From contig JAFSGP010000040.1 of assembly GCA_017440755.1 (NCBI GenBank), positions 23,452 through 87,451 of the forward strand: a stretch of DNA of 64,000 nucleotides, in the 5' to 3' direction. Position numbers and translations under genes: made by a program. This stretch comes from Clostridia bacterium. Lineage in GTDB: Bacteria > Bacillota > Clostridia > Oscillospirales > Acutalibacteraceae. Positions 1 to 7,781 of the stretch are shown here, in pieces; the first letter of the stretch is position 1; each line of letters begins with the position of its first letter. Under the pieces are notes generated by a model. The model was not told the DNA's origin. It was given only the letters and a program-made list of their open reading frames with translations, and searched no databases.

Positions 1-73
1 CCGCCTCCACGGGGCGGGTGGGGTCGTAGCGGCGGCAGGATTGCCGTGTCTGTGCGATCTCGGTGAAGTTCAT
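1..73 (-). CDS. Nitroreductase family protein, N-terminus (runs off the left edge)
   Basis: The reverse strand begins MNFTEIAQTRQSCRRYDPTR and stays open to the window edge, so only about 24 codons are visible. The RxSxRxYxP pattern shortly after the start is the N-terminal signature of FMN-dependent nitroreductases, where the arginines and serine contact the FMN phosphate. A good ribosome site (CACAGGAGGTGCC) precedes the ATG at a normal distance, and a clear promoter lies further upstream. Members are soluble NAD(P)H:FMN oxidoreductases. The substrate cannot be judged from this fragment, and the family call rests on the first 24 residues alone. Confidence 0.7.
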   Translation of the reverse strand, partial: MNFTEIAQTRQSCRRYDPTRPVEA

Positions 74-99
74 AGGGCACCTCCTGTGGCTTTTTTGTT

Positions 100-128
100 A
101 GTATACCGCATTTTGGGGAGGATGTAAA
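100..128 (-). promoter_or_regulatory. Promoter of the nitroreductase gene
   Basis: On the reverse strand TTTACA and TATACT are separated by exactly 17 bases, a good housekeeping-sigma promoter, about 30 bases ahead of the nitroreductase ATG. Confidence 0.6.
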
Positions 129-174
129 GAGGGGGGCGTGACGATCGACTTCGGCTTTCACGCACATATTTTTA

Positions 175-203
175 TTGATTTTTATCGGGGGATATGGTAC
201 ACT
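175..203 (+). promoter_or_regulatory. Promoter driving the structured RNA and surface protein
   Basis: TTGATT (175-180) and TACACT (198-203) are 17 bases apart. The expected transcription start is near 210, which is the first base of a long perfect stem, so promoter and RNA fold are positioned to match. Confidence 0.6.
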
Positions 204-209
204 ATATTT

Positions 210-393
210 GCCAAACAAAATTTCAGAGTTTCTCTGTGCATATTTTAGCAACAAGCGACGTATTTTACTTCGGTAAAAATACAGTGGCTCTGTTTCTGCA
301 TACACTTGCTTGTTGCGAGAAATGCTGGAATTTTGTTTGGCGACAGTGGAGCTGCGTGTTTTTCGGTGCGTAGCTTCGGCTACGCACTTTTTT
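210..393 (+). ncRNA. Structured RNA ending in an intrinsic terminator (unidentified small RNA or attenuator leader)
   Basis: The predicted transcript starts at 210 and folds on itself. Bases 210-222 pair perfectly with 329-341 (13 bp), 229-234 with 317-322 (6 bp), and 248-256 with 308-316 (9 bp). An apical hairpin at 260-282 is capped by a cUUCGg tetraloop. The 3' side of the inner loop (283-307) is unpaired. After a short spacer, a perfect 9-bp stem with a UUCG loop (366-387) is followed by six T residues, an intrinsic terminator. The ribosome site of the next gene lies immediately after it. The fold could be a free-standing small RNA of about 184 nt or a leader that attenuates the surface protein gene. 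The length and long interrupted stem recall 6S RNA, but the terminator stem lies outside the closing stem, so I do not assign it. Confidence 0.6.
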
Positions 394-414
394 ATATTTG
401 AAGGAGGAAAGAAA

Positions 415-3400
415 ATGAAAAACCGCATTTTGTCCGTGTTGCTGACCTTGGCACTTTTGCTTACCTGTGTCCCTCTGGGAGGGGTGCCTGTATCCGCACA
501 ATCGCCTGACATTATACATACGCATACATACACAGACGGTGTTTGTGTAACCTGTGGTCAGATTCTCTATACAGCGGCACAGGATTTTTCTTCCGGAGCA
601 GACGTGTTGCATGCATCTCCTGCCGATTGTTACAATTTGGTCGGAAACGGCAACGGTTTTGGTACGGCACTGCAGTTCTTCCGCACAGAGGAGCGTGCAG
701 CCATAACCATTGATTTTGACCAAAAAGGTACGGCGGAGCAGAAGGCGTTGGTTTTCTGGTATGACGTTACCGCCTCTGTGTTTACGGCTGACTCGGCGAT
801 GTCTTTCATTCCGTACACCGCAGAGGGAAGCGGCATCACCATGAGCACCGGGTACACCTATTATACGGTGATTGACGGTGTGGTATCTGCACGGAAACCC
901 ACCACCAACTTTACGCTGACGCTTCCCGTAGGAACAAAAGGCTGGATGGTCTTGCCTTTGCCGGCAGAGGGGACTTGGAAGTACGATTTTGGAACGCCAT
1001 ACACTTATTATGGCACTTGCTATGATTTGGCGAGCGTCTATTTGGAGTTCATCTATTACATAGATGCTTCCGTTGTGGTGGACCAGATTGGATTTACCAC
1101 CGACGTGGATGCCTTCATCGATCTTGCCGCATCCGGCAACGAGAATATGCCCGGATATACACAGGCAAATTGTGCCGTGGATGGGCACGCTTTCGCTCCG
1201 CCCACCTGTGTGTCGCCTATGATTTGCTCGGTTTGCGGTGCCACCCAAGGCGCGGCACGGGGACACAAATATACCCAAAGCAACGTTTGCTATGTATGCG
1301 GTGAAGCGGACAGCCACTGCTTTACGATGACGCGGGACAACGGGACGTTGCGTATAGACGGCTACAATGGAGCCTATTCGGAGGTGGTTTTGCCCGCCGC
1401 AGTCAACGGATGTCCCGTTACAGCCATTAATAGATGGGCATTTGCCAACTGCGATACCTTGCGAAAGATTACGATACCCGATACGATAGCCGCCATTGGA
1501 GAAAGTGCCTTTTTGGATTGCAACGCCTTGGCAGAAGTGCGTATCGGTAACGGCGTTGTTTCCATTGCCGATATGGCGTTTCTGGGCTGCAATTTCCTTG
1601 CCACGGTAACGTTACCGGACAGCTTGCTTTCTTTCGGGGTGGGTGTGTTTTCCGGCGCCTACACGCTTCGGGAGATTCTCGTCGGCGATGGGAATCCGAT
1701 GTTTTCCTCTGTGGACGGCGTGTTGTTCACCAAAGACGGAACACAGCTGGTTTGTTACCCGCCTGCGAAGCAGCAGACGGAGTATACGATTCCGGATGGG
1801 GTTACGGTTATTAACAAAGAGGCTTTCTCCTCCTGCACGCTGTTGAACGCAGTGCACATTCCGGAGAGTGTTATAGAAATCGGCAAATATGCTTTTAACG
1901 GTTGCTATAACCTGAAAGCTATCGATATTCCTGAAAAGGTTTCCCGTATTGGGGACAGCGCTTTCCACGATTGTGAGAAACTGGAGCATATATCCGTGGC
2001 AGAGGATAATACGAGCTACTGTGCGATAGACGGTGTGCTGTTCAGCGAGGACAGGACTCGGTTGTTACGCTATCCTTCCGCCAAGGCAGGGGACAGCTAC
2101 GCGATTCCTTTGGGAACGATGTTCGTGGAACTGTATGCTTTTATGGAGTGCAGTCTAACCGACGTAATTATACCTTACAGCGTAACCTCCTTGGGGGATG
2201 CCGCCTTTTTCGACTGCGCCTCGTTGGAGCGGGTTACCATTGCAGGGCAAATGACCCACATAGAAGCGAGCACGTTCAGTCTGTGCAGTGCCCTTACCTT
2301 GTACAGTTATGAAGGTTCCTATGTGCAGGCGTTTGCTGAGGAGAATGATATTCCCTTTATTCCGCATGTGTGTGGTCACATATGGGATGAGGCAACCTGT
2401 ACGGCGGCGAAAATCTGCACCGTCTGCGGTGCGACCGAAGGTGAGGCGCTGGGCCACGAGTGGCAGGCGGCCACCTGCACGGCGGCAAAGACTTGTGTCG
2501 CCTGCGGTGCTACCAGCGGCAAGGCGTTGGGTCACAGCTACAAAACCACCACCACCAAGGCAACATTGTCCGCAAGTGGCGGTGTGGTGAAAAAATGTAC
2601 CGTCTGCGGCAATGTGGCGAGCAACACCACCATCGCCAAGGTGACCTCGATCGCCTTTAAGAAAGCCACTACCACCTACGATGGCACGACGAAAAAGCCT
2701 ACCGTGGTGGTGAAGGATGCGAGCGGCAAGACTCTGAAATTGGGCACTGACTACACAGTGACCTATCCCACAGGAATGAAGAAGGCGGGCACCTACAAGG
2801 TGAAGGTAACGCTGAAGGGCAACTACAGCGGCGAAAAGACGCTGACCTATAAAATCAACCCCATTAGCGTATCCACCTGCAAGATCGCCTTTAAGAAAGC
2901 CACCACCACCTACGACGGCAAGGTGAAAAAGCCCACCGTGGTGGTGAAGAATGCGAATGGCACCACGCTGAAGCTGGGCACCCACTACAAAGTAGTGTAC
3001 CCCACGGGGATGAAGAATGCAGGCACCTACAAGGTGAAAGTGGTGATGCTGGGCAACTACAGCGGCACGAAAACGCTCACCTATAAAATCAACCCCATCA
3101 GCGTATCCACCTGCAAGATCGCCTTTAAGAAAGCCACCACCACCTACAACGGCAAGGTAAAAACCCCTGCCGTGGTGGTGAAGAATGCAAACGGCACCAC
3201 CCTTAAATTGGGCACCCACTACAAGGTGGTGTATCCTGCGGGGATGAAAAAGGTCGGCACCTACAAGGTGAAAGTGGTGATGCTGGGCAACTACAGCGGC
3301 GAAAAGACGCTGACCTATAAAATCAACCCCATCAGCGTATCCACCTGCAAGATCGCCTTTAAGAAAGCCACCACCACCTACAACGGCAAGGTGAAAACTC

Positions 3401-3567
3401 CCGCTGTGGTGGTGAAGAATGCAAACGGCACCGTGCTGACGAAGGGGGTCCACTACAAGGTGGTGTATCCTGCGGGTATGAAAAAGGTCGGCACCTACAA
3501 GGTGAAAGTGGTGATGCTGGGCAACTACAGCGGCACAAAAACGCTGACCTACACCATCAAGAAGTAA
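415..3567 (+). CDS. Secreted BspA-type leucine-rich-repeat surface protein with four C-terminal repeat domains
   Basis: The chosen ATG follows GAAGGAGGAAAGAAA and begins MKNRILSVLLTLALLLTC, a signal peptide; an in-frame start further upstream would place the RNA terminator inside the gene. The product is 1050 residues. After an N-terminal region with a CVTCG pair come BspA-like LRR_5 repeats (about residues 340-630, units such as IGESAFLDCNALAEVRI). Three short Cys-pair modules of the CxxCGATxGxxxGH type follow (about 640-735). The C-terminus is four 78-residue Ig-like units rich in Lys and Thr (TYDGK..KPTVVV..GTYKVKV..GNYSG). No LPXTG anchor or transmembrane tail is seen. Such proteins are extracellular and usually linked to adhesion or host contact; the ligand is unknown. 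Confidence 0.85.
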   Translation: MKNRILSVLLTLALLLTCVPLGGVPVSAQSPDIIHTHTYTDGVCVTCGQILYTAAQDFSSGADVLHASPADCYNLVGNGNGFGTALQFFRTEERAAITIDFDQKGTAEQKALVFWYDVTASVFTADSAMSFIPYTAEGSGITMSTGYTYYTVIDGVVSARKPTTNFTLTLPVGTKGWMVLPLPAEGTWKYDFGTPYTYYGTCYDLASVYLEFIYYIDASVVVDQIGFTTDVDAFIDLAASGNENMPGYTQANCAVDGHAFAPPTCVSPMICSVCGATQGAARGHKYTQSNVCYVCGEADSHCFTMTRDNGTLRIDGYNGAYSEVVLPAAVNGCPVTAINRWAFANCDTLRKITIPDTIAAIGESAFLDCNALAEVRIGNGVVSIADMAFLGCNFLATVTLPDSLLSFGVGVFSGAYTLREILVGDGNPMFSSVDGVLFTKDGTQLVCYPPAKQQTEYTIPDGVTVINKEAFSSCTLLNAVHIPESVIEIGKYAFNGCYNLKAIDIPEKVSRIGDSAFHDCEKLEHISVAEDNTSYCAIDGVLFSEDRTRLLRYPSAKAGDSYAIPLGTMFVELYAFMECSLTDVIIPYSVTSLGDAAFFDCASLERVTIAGQMTHIEASTFSLCSALTLYSYEGSYVQAFAEENDIPFIPHVCGHIWDEATCTAAKICTVCGATEGEALGHEWQAATCTAAKTCVACGATSGKALGHSYKTTTTKATLSASGGVVKKCTVCGNVASNTTIAKVTSIAFKKATTTYDGTTKKPTVVVKDASGKTLKLGTDYTVTYPTGMKKAGTYKVKVTLKGNYSGEKTLTYKINPISVSTCKIAFKKATTTYDGKVKKPTVVVKNANGTTLKLGTHYKVVYPTGMKNAGTYKVKVVMLGNYSGTKTLTYKINPISVSTCKIAFKKATTTYNGKVKTPAVVVKNANGTTLKLGTHYKVVYPAGMKKVGTYKVKVVMLGNYSGEKTLTYKINPISVSTCKIAFKKATTTYNGKVKTPAVVVKNANGTVLTKGVHYKVVYPAGMKKVGTYKVKVVMLGNYSGTKTLTYTIKK
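2650..3567 (+). repeat. Four tandem 234-bp coding repeats
   Basis: The IAFKKATTTY units begin at 2650, 2884, 3118 and 3352, a constant 234-bp (78-codon) period. The last three copies are nearly identical in DNA, so the array is likely to change copy number by recombination and to be hard to assemble from short reads. Confidence 0.9.
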
Positions 3568-3580
3568 TAAAGCGATAGCA

Positions 3581-3612
3581 AAAAAAGCCTCCGCTGCGGC
3601 GGAGGCTTTTTT
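3581..3612 (+). terminator. Intrinsic terminator after the LRR protein
   Basis: A-rich start, an 8-bp GC stem (3587-3594 with 3599-3606), a 4-base loop and six T residues. Confidence 0.85.
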
Positions 3613-3643
3613 GCGTGCGGGTCGTGCAAACTAAAAACCCATT

Positions 3644-3791
3644 GTAGGGCAGGGCCTTGGTCCTGCCGTTGGGTTTGCATACGCTTTGGCGGCGGGAGCA
3701 AGCCCCCGCCCTACGGATTATGTTTTTGGTTTCCATCGTAGGGGAGGGGCTTGCCCCTCCCGTTTTCGGGCGAACACAGTTCGCCCCTACG
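3644..3791. repeat. Cluster of intergenic palindromic repeats (GTAGGG... family)
   Basis: The stretch holds four palindromic GC-rich modules: GGCAGGGCCTTGGTCCTGCC, one near 3690-3711 followed by CCTACGG, GGGAGGGGCTTGCCCCTCCC near 3742-3761, and GGGCGAACACAGTTCGCCC near 3768-3786. The cluster opens with GTAGGG and closes with CCCTAC. No coding sequence fits. Similar dispersed palindromes are familiar in Clostridia genomes; whether they are mobile or act in transcript ends is not visible here. Confidence 0.7.
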
Positions 3792-3825
3792 GTTCGGGAT
3801 GGGCGCGAGAATGGGACGATAGGGT

Positions 3826-4559
3826 TTATGTTTCGTTGCCGCCGCTGGTGGGGTGGCTCAGGTCCACGTGGAAGATGTACTTATCTCCGCGGATTATGGA
3901 TTTCGTATACTCGATGAGAATGTCGCCCTCGTAGCTGAAGCGCTCCAGCAGAACACAGGGGGTGTTAGAGGGTAACTGCAGCAGGGCTTTCTCCTCCTGC
4001 GTCGGCATAATTGCCCGCAAGGTCTCGTGGGTTCTGTCGGCGTGAAAATTGTATTTCCGCCGCAGGAAACGATACAGCGACCCATGAGACAGATACTCGA
4101 TATCCAACCGTGGAAACCGCTCACAGGGGAGATGGGTGGTTTCAATCATTAAAGGATACTCCTTGGCGCTACGGAGCCGTACCAACTTGTGAAAAAAACG
4201 GACAAATTCTGAGAAGGTTTACGAGAGGGAATCTGGTCTGCCTCTACGGTGGAATAGTCCAGCACGGTACTCTTCATAAACACGTTGCTTTGCTTGAGGG
4301 TGTCTGCAAAGGAATATACCGTGTTCAGCGGTTGGTTATACATCTGGGGCTTGATAAAGGTGCCGTTGCCGTGTATGGTGTACACCTCTTCCGACTCTTT
4401 AAGCAATGACACTGCCTGTCGGATAGTGGAACGGCTGACGTGGTATTTTTCACACAGGATACGCTCGGAAGGAAGCGGCGCGTTCTCGGCGTATTCCCCG
4501 TTGCGGATGGCTGTGCGTATCTTTTTGTATATCTGTACATACAGCGCCGATTCGTGCAT
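3826..4559 (-). pseudogene. GntR/UTRA-family transcriptional regulator, frameshifted at a homopolymer
   Basis: Two overlapping reverse frames make one regulator. The first (from 4559) holds a GntR winged helix (LPSERILCEKYHVSRSTIRQ) at residues 5-70. The second (ending 3826) holds the UTRA effector domain from LVRLRSAKEYPLMIETTHL to the end. They differ by one base, and the frames switch at a run of seven T (plus-strand A at 4192-4198); one extra T restores a continuous protein of about 244 residues, the usual family length. UTRA regulators sense sugar phosphates. The gene is divergent from the amino-sugar kinase operon starting at 4769 and is its likely regulator. GAGGAGG precedes the ATG. 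The shift may be a sequencing error, a slippage site, or a genuine loss. Confidence 0.8.
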
Positions 4560-4703
4560 ACACCTGACCTCCTCGCTGTTGTTGTTTCTATTTTATCAAA
4601 ATCTGTCGCTGGGTGCAAGTGTTTCTTGAAAAAGGACCACTGACGACGGTGGTTCGGTTTGAAGCATACCACTGCCCTCGGTGGCACGAAATCGGCGAAT
4701 TCC

Positions 4704-4732
4704 TTGAAAATAAATCGGTCGGCGTGTATAAT
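4704..4732 (+). promoter_or_regulatory. Promoter of the amino-sugar operon
   Basis: TTGAAA (4704-4709) and a consensus TATAAT (4727-4732) with a 17-base spacer, 36 bases before the kinase start and divergent from the GntR gene. Confidence 0.75.
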
Positions 4733-4768
4733 TGCCGCGTAAGGACTGTAAAGGAGAGGGGAGAGAAT

Positions 4769-5689
4769 ATGGCTTGGTTTATCGGTATTGACGGCGGTGG
4801 CACCAAGACGGCTTTTGCCATCGGCAAAGAGGACGGTGCGGCTGTGCGGTGCCTGCAGCGCAGTGGCTGCTCCTATCAGGAGATTGGCGCGGACGCGGTG
4901 GTGGATCTGCTGACGGAGGGTGTACAGACCCTGTTGGCGGAGGCAGGCGTAACGGCGACGGACGTGGCAGGCTGCTGCATCGGGTTGCCCTGTTACGGCG
5001 AGAATCAGAAGATGGACCGCTATATGGAAGAAACTTTGGCGGCGGCGCTGGCTCCTATTCCGGTGCGGGTGGTCAACGACGGCGTGGTCGGCTGGGCAGG
5101 GTCTTTGGAGTGCGCTGAGGGGATACATCTGGTATCCGGCACCGGTTCTATCGCTTTCGGCTGCGGTAAGGACGGCAAAATTCTGCGTACCGGCGGCTGG
5201 TGCGAGTTCTTCGGGGACGAAGGCTCCTGCTATTGGGTCGGACGGCAGGCAATGAGCCTGTTTTCCAAAGAGGCGGACGGCAGAGCACCGAAAGGCGCCT
5301 TATACGATATCGTGCGGTCCGCTTTTGCCGTGGAAGAGGATTTTGATATTATCGAAATCATTCTGCGGGATATTGCTCCCCATCGGGAGAAGGTAGCGGC
5401 GTTCCAGATCTATGCGATGCAGGCTGCTGTGGCAGGTGACGAAGCTGCACGGAATTTATACGGCCAGGCGGCATCGGAGCTGGCACAGCTGGTGTGCGGC
5501 ATAAAGGAGCAGCTTACCTGGTCCGAGGACGTGGTGACCGTCTCTTATTTCGGCGGGTTGTTTAAGACCGACGACCTGATTTTGCAGCCGCTTTCGGAGA
5601 TACTGGCGGCAAAGGGCTGCCGTCTGCAGCAGCCGAAGCACACCGCAACCGAAGGCGCTTTGTTACTGGCGATTGAAACATACAAATAA
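4769..5689 (+). CDS. N-acetylhexosamine kinase, BadF/BadG/BcrA/BcrD ATPase family
   Basis: The 306-residue protein opens MAWFIGIDGGGTKTAF, the phosphate-1 loop of the ASKHA fold, with a second glycine motif LVSGTGSIAFG near residue 130 and WCEFFGDEGSCYW shortly after. This is the layout of GlcNAc/MurNAc-type kinases, which phosphorylate the C6 hydroxyl of N-acetyl amino sugars in the cytoplasm. The ATG at 4769 follows AAAGGAGAGGGGAGAGAAT; an upstream in-frame Met would include the promoter and is rejected. It is the first gene of a tight operon with an SIS isomerase/deaminase and a class II aldolase, ahead of two GH20 hexosaminidases, which supports GlcNAc or GalNAc as substrate. The exact sugar is inferred. 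Confidence 0.8.
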   Translation: MAWFIGIDGGGTKTAFAIGKEDGAAVRCLQRSGCSYQEIGADAVVDLLTEGVQTLLAEAGVTATDVAGCCIGLPCYGENQKMDRYMEETLAAALAPIPVRVVNDGVVGWAGSLECAEGIHLVSGTGSIAFGCGKDGKILRTGGWCEFFGDEGSCYWVGRQAMSLFSKEADGRAPKGALYDIVRSAFAVEEDFDIIEIILRDIAPHREKVAAFQIYAMQAAVAGDEAARNLYGQAASELAQLVCGIKEQLTWSEDVVTVSYFGGLFKTDDLILQPLSEILAAKGCRLQQPKHTATEGALLLAIETYK

Positions 5690-5704
5690 AAAGGAGAAAT
5701 GGTT

Positions 5705-6745
5705 ATGTTTTTGACGGAAAAAGAAATTCTGGATACCCCTGTGGCGCTGGCGAAGACCTGCGCTATGTTTGAGGCGCAGGCGGAGGAGATTGCGGCATTT
5801 TTTGCCGCCAACACCCAGCGCAAATTCACCTTCTTTGGTTGCGGCTCCAGCTATATGCTGTCCAAAGGCGCCGCCACCCTGTTTGCCTCCCTGCCCAACA
5901 CGGCGGCGAATGCCATTCCGGCAGGCGACTATATCGTAGACTCCGCTTTCTGGGCGGAAACGGTGAAGGACAGCATTATCGTGACCATCTCCCGCTCCGG
6001 CAAGACCTCTGAGATGGTGCGTGCTGTCAAGCACATCAAGGAAAACTACGGCTGTCCCGTTATCTCCCTGTCCATGAAGGACGAGAATGACATCATGTCG
6101 ATGAGTGGGCTGGACCTGACGATGGATTGGTGCTACGATAACAGCGTATGCCAGACCCGCACCGTGACCAACTTGTACGCGGCCACCCTGTTGTTGGCGG
6201 CTGCCTACGGTAAGGACGAGCGGCTGGCCGCTTCCGTAAAGGCGGCTGCTGCCACTAATGAGGCGTTCCAGGCTAAGAATCGCGAGGCTCTGGAGAAGAT
6301 TGCCGCACTGGATTGGACCGACGTAACCGTGCTGGCGGACGGACCCGTCTGTGGTATTGCGGAGGAGGGCGCTCTGGCCTTCACCGAGATCGCCATGCTG
6401 ACCGGTCGGTATTTCCGTATGCTGGATTACCGCCACGGACCTATCGTCATCAGCGGTAAGAACAGCCTGACACTTATGCTGCTGCGTCCCTGCGGGGAGA
6501 GCCTGCAGGGGGATATGGTGCGTGACGTGATGGCCCACGGCGGTCCCGTGGTTACCGTGTCCGACAAGGCGGAGAATCGGTACGGCGCCGCCGCTCATAT
6601 TCAGATTGAGGGTATCGAGGACTTTGCCGCTTGGGGTATTCCCTTTATCTATCTGGCGCAGATGACCGCTCTGCTTAAGTCGGTGGCCATGGGTGGCAAT
6701 CCGGATGCCCCCACCGGTCTGGATGCGTATATCACGCTGAAGTAA
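5705..6745 (+). CDS. SIS-domain sugar-phosphate isomerase/deaminase (AgaS/GlmS-isomerase-like)
   Basis: A 346-residue cytoplasmic protein with two SIS domains (about residues 30-170 and 195-330). The phosphate-binding signature SRSGKTSEMVRA and the N-terminal FFGCGSSYMLSKGAA match the GlmS isomerase half and AgaS/FrlB-type enzymes. Such proteins convert amino-sugar 6-phosphates to ketose 6-phosphates with loss of ammonia. ATG 5705 is preferred over 5699 because AAGGAG then sits 8 bases away rather than 2. It lies between the kinase and the aldolase with gaps of about 15 bases, so the operon can phosphorylate, deaminate and cleave an amino sugar. AgaS on galactosamine 6-phosphate is the best fit, not proven. 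Confidence 0.8.
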   Translation: MFLTEKEILDTPVALAKTCAMFEAQAEEIAAFFAANTQRKFTFFGCGSSYMLSKGAATLFASLPNTAANAIPAGDYIVDSAFWAETVKDSIIVTISRSGKTSEMVRAVKHIKENYGCPVISLSMKDENDIMSMSGLDLTMDWCYDNSVCQTRTVTNLYAATLLLAAAYGKDERLAASVKAAAATNEAFQAKNREALEKIAALDWTDVTVLADGPVCGIAEEGALAFTEIAMLTGRYFRMLDYRHGPIVISGKNSLTLMLLRPCGESLQGDMVRDVMAHGGPVVTVSDKAENRYGAAAHIQIEGIEDFAAWGIPFIYLAQMTALLKSVAMGGNPDAPTGLDAYITLK

Positions 6746-6759
6746 GGGGAGGAAACGCA

Positions 6760-7605
6760 ATGGCACTGGTAAATACAAAGGAAATGCTGCTGGATGCGCA
6801 GCGCAACCACTACGCTTTGGGCGCATTCAACGTAGAAAATATGGAAATGATGCAGGCGGTGATCGCCGCCGCAGAAGAGGAGCGTCTGCCTGTTATTTTG
6901 CAGACCACTCCCTCCACGCTGAAATACGCCTCTACCGCCGTGTATGCAGCGATGGCGGAGGCAATAGCGAAACAGGCAACCGTGCCGGTGGCGATGCATC
7001 TGGACCACGGCAACAGCTTTTCGCTGTGCTATCAGGGCGCTTTGGACGGCTATACCTCGCTGATGATCGACGGCTCTAAGCTGCCGCTGGAGGAGAATAT
7101 CGCTCTGGCGCGTCACGTGGTGGAGATGGCGGCGGCACAGCCCCACGCTCCCTCCGTGGAGGCGGAGCTGGGTCGCTTAGGCGGCAAAGAGGACGATCTG
7201 GAGGTCAAGGAAGGGGAGGACCTGTGCACCGATCCCGATGAGGCGGTGCGGTTTGTCGCGGAGAGCGGCATCGACTCCCTGGCGGTGGCGATCGGTACCG
7301 CCCACGGCTTCTACAAGGGTACGCCCAAGCTGGAGTTTGACCGTCTGGCGCAGCTACGGGATGCCGTCAGCGTTCCGCTGGTGCTTCACGGCTCTTCCGG
7401 TGTGCCGGATGAGGACGTGCGCCGTGCCATTTCTCTTGGCGTGTGTAAGGTGAACTTTGCCACCGAGCTGCGCGTGGCGTACACCGAGGGTGTGCGTGCC
7501 TGTCTGACTGACGAGGGCGTCTACGACCCCAAAAAGTACGGCGAAGCAGGTCGCGCCGCTGTTATTGAACTGGTGCGCCATCGTATGCGCATCTGCTCGA
7601 AATAA
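6760..7605 (+). CDS. Class II zinc aldolase (GatY/KbaY/Fba family)
   Basis: The 281-residue protein carries the class II signatures: MHLDHGNSF (catalytic Asp and a zinc His), EAELGRLGG, AIGTAHGFY (zinc His), LHGSSGVPDED (zinc His) and KVNFATELR. These enzymes cleave ketose 1-phosphates or 1,6-bisphosphates to DHAP and an aldehyde. As last gene of the kinase-SIS operon it probably acts on tagatose- or fructose-1,6-bisphosphate; the phosphofructokinase needed to make that substrate is not in the window. GGGGAGG precedes the ATG. It is one of three class II aldolases in the window, each in a different catabolic cluster, so sequence alone does not fix its specificity. Confidence 0.85.
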   Translation: MALVNTKEMLLDAQRNHYALGAFNVENMEMMQAVIAAAEEERLPVILQTTPSTLKYASTAVYAAMAEAIAKQATVPVAMHLDHGNSFSLCYQGALDGYTSLMIDGSKLPLEENIALARHVVEMAAAQPHAPSVEAELGRLGGKEDDLEVKEGEDLCTDPDEAVRFVAESGIDSLAVAIGTAHGFYKGTPKLEFDRLAQLRDAVSVPLVLHGSSGVPDEDVRRAISLGVCKVNFATELRVAYTEGVRACLTDEGVYDPKKYGEAGRAAVIELVRHRMRICSK

Positions 7606-7642
7606 CCCTCCCTTACGGTCGATAGCGACCGTCTCTCCATAC

Positions 7643-7683
7643 AAGAACGACCCATAGGGCGGTGCTCTGTGGGTTGTTCTTTA
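7643..7683 (+). terminator. Terminator after the amino-sugar operon
   Basis: Bases 7643-7654 pair with 7670-7681 (12 bp with one G-U), followed by a short T-rich end. A separate 7-bp hairpin lies just upstream at about 7614-7631. Confidence 0.55.
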
Positions 7684-7712
7684 TCCAATTATTTTACAGG
7701 GTAAAAAATATC

Positions 7713-7741
7713 TTGCAATTCCTATCTTAGTATGGTATATT
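7713..7741 (+). promoter_or_regulatory. Promoter of the first GH20 gene
   Basis: TTGCAA (7713-7718) and TATATT (7736-7741), spacer 17 bases. Confidence 0.65.
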
Positions 7742-7781
7742 GTTGGTGTTCGATAGACCTTTTTACAACAGGAGGTACGGT

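Noticed and set aside
210..393. Assignment of the structured RNA as 6S RNA
   Set aside because: Length and long stem fit, but the terminator stem lies outside the closing stem and the central bubble does not clearly match what I know of Firmicutes 6S RNA. Left unassigned.
2650..3567. Regular repeats as a possible CRISPR array
   Set aside because: The 234-bp units are in frame, coding and without variable spacers. No cas genes are present.
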